A stretch of DNA of 64,000 bases from Achatina immaculata. Lineage: Eukaryota > Mollusca > Gastropoda > Stylommatophora > Achatinidae. Position numbers and translations under genes: made by a program. Each line of letters opens with the position of its first letter. Positions within the stretch are counted from its first letter, which is position 1. The notes under the pieces were generated by a model. The model was not told the origin of the DNA. It did not search any database and saw only the letters and a list, made by a program, of their open reading frames with translations. Positions 34,789 through 44,293 of the stretch are shown here, piece after piece. The stretch spans positions 33,151,584 through 33,215,583 of the forward strand of contig CM019719.1 of assembly GCA_009760885.1 (NCBI GenBank), given 5' to 3'.

Positions 34789-34838
34789 TGGGAAAGATGC
34801 ATGCCCTTTAAAATCTTTATTTTTGTAGTTCTGTCCCT

Positions 34839-35105
34839 TGCAGAATCACTGACCTAAAATTGTAGTACCAAAGAAAAACTCCGGAAATTTTTCATGAACT
34901 GACACCAAATGATGGATTTAACATTTTACTCAGAACCTTACACTTTTGACTGAATTCAACAGAGCCTCAGTCGCCCACCCGTATAGAGTGTGTAAGAAGA
35001 AGAATGGATCTTGATGAGGAAGAATGTACATGATTTTGTTAGGTGAATAGGCTTTAGCTTTCTATTATTATTATTATTATATTACTTTTTTTCTTTAACC
35101 AACAG
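34839..35105. other. Intron 1 end
   Basis: (TTA)n lies near 35065-35080, followed by the pyrimidine tract and acceptor aaccaacag at 35105. Confidence 0.7.
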
Positions 35106-36202
35106 CTGCTGCAGCATTTACCGAGAGCACCATGACCTGTAATGGTGTTGTTTTCAAGGACTGCAGTCCAGCCTTCTGTATCAACAGGCAGGGGCTGCTG
35201 AATGTCAACAAATCTGAACCATTCTTCAGCTTTAGGAGGAAGAGCAAGTTCACCAAGATGGCTGAACACTTTGAATATAATCACATCCCAGCTCATTTGT
35301 CCTCTATACAGAACTTCCATGTTAATAGTGTGCTATGTTGCCAAGGGCACACAGTCATCCTGCATCTAGTCCGAAACCTTATGACTCAGTTTGGTATCAT
35401 TGACCTAAAGGCTAATAAGTTTCTGGGCATTTTTGGCAATCAGAGAGTGGAGTTTATCAATGAGGCTCTCATAGGTGAGATATCACCAGATGGAACACTG
35501 TGTTTAATCAAACTTCCAACTACCAAGATCGGTGGGAACGGCTTTGTCTTCCAGCTGTACAGGCTCAGTACGAGGGAGTTGGTCTCGGAGGTGGATCTAG
35601 CTTACAACCATGCACTGTTTGTGTTTGATCCACGCTGTGGATCGTCCAGGATTGCAGTAACGAGTTTTATTCCAAATGAAGACAACAGTCTTAGCTTGGT
35701 CAGGATACCAACTTGGGATGTCATTACCGCCAACCCAAGGGTGGATGATTTCAACTCGAGCCTCAACCCCAAACTAAAGAATGTGAAGTTTTCCAGGGAT
35801 GGGCACCTGATATTTGCTGTCATGATTACAAGTGGGTGCCACTGTAAGGAGAAGAAAGCCCGCAGGTGTCAGCCTATTGATGTCAGCATCTACGTTTTTG
35901 ATGGAGACACTGCTCAGACTCTGCACTGTGTTCAGTACCACAGGTATGCCTGCGGACAGCATTCTTGTTTGGTAAACTACATGCCTGTTTTCTCTGAATG
36001 TGGAAGCCGCATGGCCATCGTACTCAATGATCTGGAAACACCTATAGACCACGTCCAGATCTATAAACTCCCCATTAGAGGAAACCTCCAGAACAGGTGT
36101 CGAATTCGCATTTTGCAAACCTTCCCACCTGAAACAGTAAAAAATCTGCCCTTGCCTGCCAGATTAATTAACTACCTACGCTTCCAGCCAGATTACTTGT
36201 GA
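35106..36202 (+). CDS. SOCS-box beta-propeller protein, terminal exon
   Basis: The acceptor aacag ends at 35105. The first two bases complete an Ala codon with exon 1 and the frame runs to TGA at 36200-36202, giving a 414-residue protein. I see three propeller-like strand motifs, ISPDG (about residue 175), FSRDG (278) and FSECG (345), with strand-like segments such as FQLYRLS, VSIYVFDGD and VQIYKLP between them. A Cys/basic patch (CHCKEKKARRC) lies near 294. The C-terminus is a SOCS box: a BC box LQNRCRIRI at 377-385 (L...C...I) and LPLPARLINYL from 397, matching the Cullin-box LPxP and YL pattern. Known families with this box bind Elongin B/C and Cullin 5 to form E3 ligases, so a substrate-receptor role is inferred. 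I do not recognise the orthologue. It is not an obvious ASB, SPSB, WSB or SOCS protein. Neighbouring repeats do not touch this exon. Confidence 0.9.
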
Positions 36203-37185
36203 AAAGGTTGATGGACTTGAACCAGTCTTGTTTCACAAAGCTGTGCTTAGATTCCTGAAATGCTTGGTTCTGGGGAAGGGTATAAGTTACCAGCGTCAGG
36301 GCTGGAATTTTTCTCTTTTCAGTATGGAGAAACTGTATCTTCTGTATATGCTCTTTTCCCAGAAGATTTGAAAAAAAAAAATCTGGACATTTTGTTCCAT
36401 GATTTGAAGGTTGGAATACTGCTCAATGACTTTGAATTTTCTTTGGCAAACTGTCAACAAGTTTGTCTTTAATAGTTGCTTGTTTTATTTGTGTCTTTCG
36501 GCTGTTTTGTTTTGTTTCGTAATATCATGTGCCAGTGTCACTGGCTTTTGGTGTTGTTCGTGACAGCTGTTTTGTCATCATTTAGTCATATTGAAACCAT
36601 TGCTTGTGGGAGTTTAATGTTGATTCAGCAGTCATGTGGAGAATTTGACTTTTGTTGTAGACAACCTAATAAAGTCAAGAATTTGCTAAATTGTTTAATG
36701 TTGTTCAACAATCATGTGGAGAATTTGACTTTTGTTGTAGGCAACCTATTAAAGTCAAGAATTTGCTAAATTGTAGGATTTCATGTTGTTTGATGTGCAT
36801 TGTGTTCTGGAAAATTCTTTGTTGTTAAATTAATTAATTGTTTTGAAAATGTTGTAACATGATATAGAACATCATCTTATGATATTTTGACAACTGAAGA
36901 AAGCAACAGTACCCCTTGTATATGTAACATCATGAGACATTGTTCCATTTTCGTTAATTCTCTGCAGATCCGAACATTTTTTTTTTTTTTTGGTTACATT
37001 ATTGATTGTACTGAGACATCTTGAAATCAACATTATGTTGTCAGTAATATGTATTATTGTTTTGATGCCACAAATATGTGCATGTTACATATCTGTGAGC
37101 TGAGGTGTCAAAGTTTGTGTCAGTTGTAATTATAAAAAAAAAAAAATCCTAGAACCTGAAATAAAATGTGATCTCCATTCATTTT
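36203..37185 (+). other. 3' UTR of the SOCS-box gene
   Basis: AT-rich sequence after the stop with candidate poly(A) signals AATAAA at 36668, ATTAAA at 36748 and AATAAA at 37160. An 80-bp direct duplication (about 36612-36693 and 36695-36774) carries the first two signals. The true cleavage site is unknown; 37185 is a guess about 20 bases after the last signal. Confidence 0.55.
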
Positions 37186-39049
37186 GTATGACTTTTCACC
37201 ACAAAGTGAAGTCATTGTGAGTTAGAGAAGACATTTTGAAGTAAGTGAATGGTAGATGCAACCTCAGTAGTGTCACAAGCTTATCCTGCCCTTGCACAGA
37301 ACATGGTGTCATCCATTCTTTTCATACCTTCTGCTTGTGAACTGTCAAGTCTCTGTTTGAGTTTTTATTCGTCGTCAAGAGCCAGAACTGTTGGAGAATT
37401 GCGTTATAGGTTTAACGTCTGATTAGTTTGATCTGTGCACATGCATTGTGTTTTCAAAATACTGTTTTGTTTTGTTAATGCCATCCCATCCCATATTGAT
37501 GTTTCATTTTGTGACTTTCAACTTTTCTATCATTTTTCTGGTGTGAATTTTAGAATATGGGTTGATTTCTTATTGTTATAGTGTAAAAATACATTCATAC
37601 ATCCCTTAGGTTGTGATTGGGATGCTTGTCCTTTACAATTCTTGTATTTTAAACCAGATTTGTTTTTGCTTTTTTTTTTTTTTTTCCCCAAGTAGAACTT
37701 TGTCAGTCTGTTAGACATTTTTTTTTATTTCAGTCTCTTGTTTCACTTGAGCTTTCCTATGATTTCCAGGTTATCAGATCATTATCTTCTTTGATGTGTT
37801 CAAAGAAGCTTGAATATCTTTACCTCATGGTTGTAATTGCTTTTTTTGTTGTCTTGTAATTTCTTAGAATTTATTGTTTTCTCTCCAGTCTGTTGCTTGT
37901 TTTCTCTTTTCAACCATTTTCTCATGTCTCACAAGCATAGAGCAACATTGGCTGTGTATAGCACTGTTGTATTTCAGTTACTGTTAGCTCGGGGCATTCT
38001 GTTATTTGTTAACATCTTCTTCACAATATAAAAAGCTGCTGTTACTCTCCTTATTCTTGAGCTGATTTCATTTATGCATTTGCCTTTATTTTTTTGTTAT
38101 TGTTCTAAGTTAGCTGAATTTATGTACTTTTATCAGTTGTTTTTATTTCCTCTTTGATATTGCAATTATTTATGTCTCATTGCTGTTTATCTCTAGTTCT
38201 CTTTCATTGCTCTCCTTCATAGCCTGGTTAGTTTTGAAAACTGCATTCACTTTATTTTGTGTTCACCACATGTATCAGGTTGTTAGTATTATTATTTTTA
38301 TTCCTTTTGGAGTTTTTAATGCTTTAAATAATGTTTAACTGAAAAGTGAGATCATGTGAAGAATTGTCACTGAAAAGTGAGGTCATGTGAGGAATTGTTT
38401 GCTCACCTTTTTTATCTCTTGATATTTGCCTCACTCTGAAAACTGCTTTTAAAAAAATTTCCGTATATGTTCTTAATAAGCGCAGGTCAGACACAAAGAG
38501 ACATACAGCAGAGAGAATGCTGGTAAACAAAGAACTGACATGGGAGACAATCAAGATGGTGGCAAAGGATGACAAAATTGGGATTCTCATGCTACCAGCA
38601 GCCCCATGTGGCTTGGGCACTGAAGTGACAAGAGAGAAATATATATGTTCTCAGTAGCTCTCATGTCTTTGCCATGTTTATGCCATTTGGAACATTCAGT
38701 TTTCTTTGTCATCCACCAGAAGTTGGGAGTAGTTTCATGCATTTGCATGATATCATTTCTCATTCTTTTATAAGCTTTTTTGTGGCTGATGGGGCACAAG
38801 TCTTTGTATGCTTTTTCTTGGCACGTATACATCAGTCTACCCCATTAAGATCAGAAGTCTACCCTGTAAGGATCAGCATGAAATAATATATTTACTCTTT
38901 CCCTATCTAAAAATCAAACCATTTCTGCACAGCTCTTCATATAATTTTTGTTTCTTTGGTTTCTGAACAGGTTTCAAGAGTTATTTCCTCATGGCTTTTG
39001 TCATGAGCTAAGCAATACAGATGTCATGGCCAGTTCCTGAATTTGCTCT
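37186..39049. other. Intergenic, AT-rich
   Basis: T-runs lie at 37671-37685 and 37720-37729. A possible 3' tail relic of LINE E (agccccatgtggcttgggca) lies at 38600-38619. No gene was recognised. Confidence 0.5.
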
Positions 39050-39227
39050 TGTGTTTGTATGCTCCATTGTTCTCATGTTTCATTGTGTTGTGTTCTATTG
39101 TTCTGTTTCATTGCATATGCTCCACTGTTCTCATGTTTCATTGTGTTGTGTTCTATTGTTCTGTTTCATTGCATATGCTCCACTGTTCTCATGTTTCATT
39201 GTGTTGTGTTCTATTGTTCTGTTTCAT
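39050..39227. repeat. 58-bp tandem repeat, 3 copies
   Basis: Units of 58 bp (atgctccactgttctcatgt, then ttcattgtgttgtgttctat) precede the 30-bp array. The 30-bp unit is similar to their first half. Confidence 0.9.
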
Positions 39228-39895
39228 TGTGTATGCTCCACTGTTCTTACATTTCATTGTGTACACTCCACTGTTCTTACATTTCATTGTGTACACTCCA
39301 CTGTTCTTACATTTCATTGTGTACGCTCCACTGTTCTTACATTTCATTGTGTACACTCCACTGTTCTTACATTTCATTGTGTACGCTCCACTGTTCTTAC
39401 ATTTCATTGTGTACACTCCACTGTTCTTACATTTCATTGTGTACGCTCCACTGTTCTTACATTTCATTGTGTACGCTCCACTGTTCTTACATTTCATTGT
39501 GTACACTCCACTGTTCTTACATTTCACTGTGTACGCTCCACTGTTCTTACATTTCACTGTGTACACTCCACTGTTCTTACATTTCATTGTGTACACTCCA
39601 CTGTTCTTACATTTCACTGTGTACGCTCCACTGTTCTTACATTTCACTGTGTACACTCCACTGTTCTTACATTTCATTGTGTACACTCCACTGTTCTTAC
39701 ATTTCACTGTGTACACTCCACTGTTCTTACATTTCATTGTGTACACTCCACTGTTCTTACATTTCATTGTGTACACTCCACTGTTCTTACATTTCACTGT
39801 GTACACTCCACTGTTCTTACATTTCATTGTGTACACTCCACTGTTCTTACATTTCATTGTGTACACTCCACTGTTCTTACATTTCATTGTATTAT
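39228..39895. repeat. 30-bp minisatellite, 22 copies
   Basis: Units gtgtacactccactgttctt plus acatttcatt, nearly identical, with variants only at two sites (acact/acgct, cattg/cactg). All three plus frames and one minus frame stay open (CVHSTVLTFH and others), which is why several ORFs of 250-380 codons overlap here. None looks like a protein. Confidence 0.97.
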
Positions 39896-42800
39896 GTTCA
39901 ACTGTTCCTACATTTTTGTTGGTCCCACACTTGCCAAACTTAGCCATGAAAGACATCCTCTACATTGGGTAATGTTAATATTTGTAGTACATATAATGTT
40001 ACAGGTTGTAATGTTTTCATCGCATTTAACATTTTGCTGTGGTTCATATTTTGCGCATGAAATCATTGACGATATTTATGTTGTTTCTGTTCTCAAGACT
40101 GTAAAGTACAGAAGAGAAGATCAGGCAATGTTTAAAACTGGCCATGGTAGAAGTTTCCGAGCAATATAAAGTTTGAAGTCTTTACTTCCATTTACATGTG
40201 ATGGTTCCTGCTTTGATACCATCACTTGTAATAAACAGGACTGTTGTACTTATTTGAGGCGGAACCTGAAACAACTTATCACATTGGGAAAATCCGGTTT
40301 TCTTCTACCTGACATTCAGATTACACACCAGTGAATGCCATTCTTTTCCCAGTCCATCCTCCAAGTTGGGAACACTCTCAGTTAAATGGGACTGATTTTT
40401 TTTTGTTGTATTTGAATGTGCTCAGTCTGTTGTGTGCCACATCATGCAGGCAGTTATGGTCAACTTTCAGAAGTTGGGTTTGAAATTTAATTACACAGAA
40501 GATCAGAGATCAGTAAGGAAATCACGGGGAAAAAAAATCACATCATATAATTGGACTTCTGCTCTTTGTTCAGTGACCCATGCTTTTCTCTGTTGCCCAG
40601 ACTTTGGAAATAATAGTTATTATTTTCTGGTTCAGAATGCTCTGACCTATTGGTTTCCAACCAGGAGCTGGTTTGTGTATTCATAGAATGCTAGAAATGT
40701 GTAGTGCCATGTAGCAGGGCTGTGATGGCACCTAGAGGTCAAATATCTTTGGCTTTAGGGGGTAAGGGACTTGAGAAAAGGCTTGGGACCACTTCACCAA
40801 CTCATCAAATCTTTGTAGTTTGTCATCTAGCGATGACACATTTCAGAGCATATTTGACATGTGATGGATATTCTGTGCAGTGGAAAAGCATAAGGTGGAT
40901 AGTGATTGTATTTTGGAGGCACCAGAAGTGGATTATGTTAAACTGATGTGGATATTAGGAGATTCTTTGGTTTATTTTTTTCTGTATGTAGAGTGAGCAT
41001 AGAAACTAGGAAATGCTGCTATCTAATGTATTAAGAACACTGTTTAAATTATAAGCAGAAGGGCATTTGTTTACAAGATACTTGGGAAAGTCATTAATAT
41101 AGCTTATTACAGCCTGCTCATCTTCTGCAACCATGATAAGTGCGGTCTAGTTTCATGGTCAGTTTTGTCCACCTACAAGCTAATACTAACATTTTTTAGA
41201 TTATTTTTTTTTATTCCAGCACAGATTAAGGTTAGACTCGTAATCATGTTTCACATTTAATAAACTGCATTATCTATTCACACAAGGATAATCAAAAGCC
41301 ATTGGTTTATGCTCTGAATCATAATGAAAGCAATAAAGACCTGTTGAGTGGACTGGGGAGAGAAATGTTTTATGTGTCTGAGGATTATAAATAAATGATC
41401 ATTCAGCTTGTCCAGTTGTTTTTGTTGTTGTTGCTAGTTTTAAATCACAGAGCACTGAAAGATAGGAGTTATGCATGAAGCCAGATGATGATACAGTATT
41501 TAATGCAGTTATGCTTGAGACTTGACATTTAAGTCAGACAGCCAGCCAGCTAATGCTATAAATAACAGAGACAGCATCTAATATTGTAGATACAGTATCT
41601 AATGTTGGACTTACAGATGTGCATGAAGCAAGATTTTAAACAACACAGACAGCATCTGATGCTGGACTTTTATCCATGAAAACAGATGCACACCAAGTGA
41701 GATTGTCAATGACATTAACAAAATGTAGGCCACCAACTGAATTTTAAAGGTTAATTTATTTCTTCAAATTTAACAAAAAGAAATTCACAAACTATGTCTA
41801 GGCCCTTCATTGAGCAAAAGAACCACAACAACATTAACACTAGGTAGGCTTTAACTGACACTGCATGAATCAACTACCAAAACAAAAATTGAACTATAAA
41901 CTTAGCCACAACACAAAGGACTAACAGCAAAACCACTCAAATCATCCATTTCATATATGAAGCTTCTGTACAGTAGCTTACTGTCTGGGATGTGCTGCAG
42001 TGAATGAATTATAAATTACAGCCAAATATTCTGGCCAAGACATTTGTATCCTAATAGTAGTAAATGAGTATAGCACAATATAAAAGCAATATATGAGTAG
42101 CGTATTAAATACCAACACTATATGCTACTACACAAAAATGTACTCTTGAGGCAGTATAGAACACATTAAAACAACAGATTCAACAAGATTACTACAACAT
42201 GCAGGCTCATGTGAAATACGCTAAACTGCACACATACACACAAAATAATAAATGCCACACAACCTAAACCCAAAGTTGTGGGTAGGTAAATATATGATGA
42301 AAATGATTACTGTGTGCTTGTTTCTACATTAACAGACGTCTACATTCAAGTTCATGTAGCTTTGTTCAGTCATATGTAACTACTGAGCCCTCTGGATGTG
42401 GTGGCATCTATGTGCCCTGTTCAACTTGGGCAGCTCTGTTTGGAGAAGAGATTATTTGCCTCTAGCAACACCACAAAAACCTGTAAAAATCTGGGATGAC
42501 TTAAATGCACACTACAACTGCATTCGTGGGGTGGGGTGGGGGAAAGAAGGAGAGGAAGAGATAATACATGGCATGTATGTAAAAGTTGAGAGAAATTTTA
42601 AGACATTTCAGTTTTTATCTGGTCATTATAAATTAAAAAAAAAAAAAAACAACCCAAAAATGAAGGAAAACTTGGTGATAGAAACAAAGGGTATTGGTGG
42701 AAACGCTACCTGCATGCTCATCTTATCCGACATACTTGCAGCCAGTGATGTAGGAGCTAATCTAGCAGCACAGAGTAACAAGTCTGACTGACAATGGCAC

Positions 42801-44293
42801 CTGGAATAAGCAGGATCTTTATACACTATTGACAAGTACTATATCTAGAACATCCGACTTACTAATAAGTATTATGAAGCTTAGATGAAAAACAATCACA
42901 CCAGACTATATAACACTGAATGAAAACCCCCTTGAATTTGTGAAAATGTTCAATTACCTTGAATTAACTGTTACAAGACACCTATTTACAAGATGGTGAC
43001 ATCAATACGTGAACAGGAAAGGGCAGCCACACAGACTAAATGAGCAGGGAACATGTGAGGATATCTCTGCTGTGTCAACAAAGCTTACTTATGAAACCAG
43101 CACACTTAGCACTCTGGAAAACCTTTTTTCAAAGCATGACGCAACAATTTTAAAATTTAGCATTTTCACCGCCTTCACAAAATGATCATCATGCGACAGG
43201 GAAAGGCAACCACCTCTCAGCTGCTGCAAGTACTAAGCTTTTGTCCCTCATAATAACATCATCTTTGACATCTGGGGATTGCTGCTATGATAGATGATGA
43301 GCATATCCCAAAGCAAATATTACAGGATGAAAGTAGACTATGAGTCAAACCAAAGATGTTACATGGACCTTCTGGGAGAAAGTAGCTGTGAAGCAGACTA
43401 AAGATAAGATAAAAGGATGTACGCAACACATCAACCACAAAGACTAGGGAGAAATGGCTGCCTATCATGCTCAGGAATCAGTCAAAAGATGTAGTGCCCG
43501 GCAGCAATAGATGTTTGGCAGTGTACACAAATGGCAGGTGTTTAGAAACCATCAAAGATGAAAATATATGGTTTTTTTTTTTTATTTTGTACACAAAAAG
43601 CCATCTACTTTACAACATAAATATGATACCAGACATGAAAAATAAGTCTCATGAGTTATGGAAAACAAAGAGTGTCTGAAAAATGAATATTCTGACACAT
43701 GAAATTTTGAACAAATCACTACATGAACCAACATAACCAGATCAAAAATATTATACCAGCAATATCTTAATTATTATTCCTTAGCATGAAAATTTCTGTT
43801 AACTGGCTCTTCACATTATCAAATCATGAAAACAAAAAACAAACAAAAAAAAAAGTATTTCAGGATATGGCAATGGCACTGCCAAGTGCAAGAAACAGTT
43901 CCAACATAGCAAGTGCAAATGAGAAAAATGAGCGAGTATCTTCATATTTTGTGGTACCTACAAAAAAGACTGCCAAAACAGTACTCTGTACCAATGCTCT
44001 CAAAATGTAATAATGAAACAAAACAATTTCATTTCCATGAAGGGCAGGAAAGGGCACAGAGAACTTTAAAGATTATGAAATGCAAAAACAAATATGACTG
44101 AATAAGTCTATATTAATTTACGATGGCTTCAACGGCACAGATTAAAAGAAACACACTGGAAAGAACATAAATGTTAACAGTCATCTAATGTAACTACACT
44201 TCCAAATAGGGTTTCAAACAGTGATGTTAAAATACTCCGTGAAATTATTCACTTAGAATAAATTCGTCATATCACACATAAAAACATTTTTTT
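39896..44293. other. Intergenic and probable 3' UTR of the HNRNPUL1-like gene
   Basis: No ORF with a recognisable domain occurs here. The part next to 44294 must hold the 3' UTR of the minus-strand gene. Candidate minus-strand AATAAA signals lie near 43577-43585 and 41756. A-runs are frequent. The extent of the UTR cannot be set from sequence alone. Confidence 0.5.

Noticed and set aside
35602..36118. Minus-strand ORFs of 73 and 114 codons
   Set aside because: They are antisense to the SOCS-box exon, with no domain.
39021..40169. A 382-codon ORF and its overlapping frames
   Set aside because: Most of it is the 30-bp array. Three plus frames and a minus frame are open over the same bases, which a real gene would not show.
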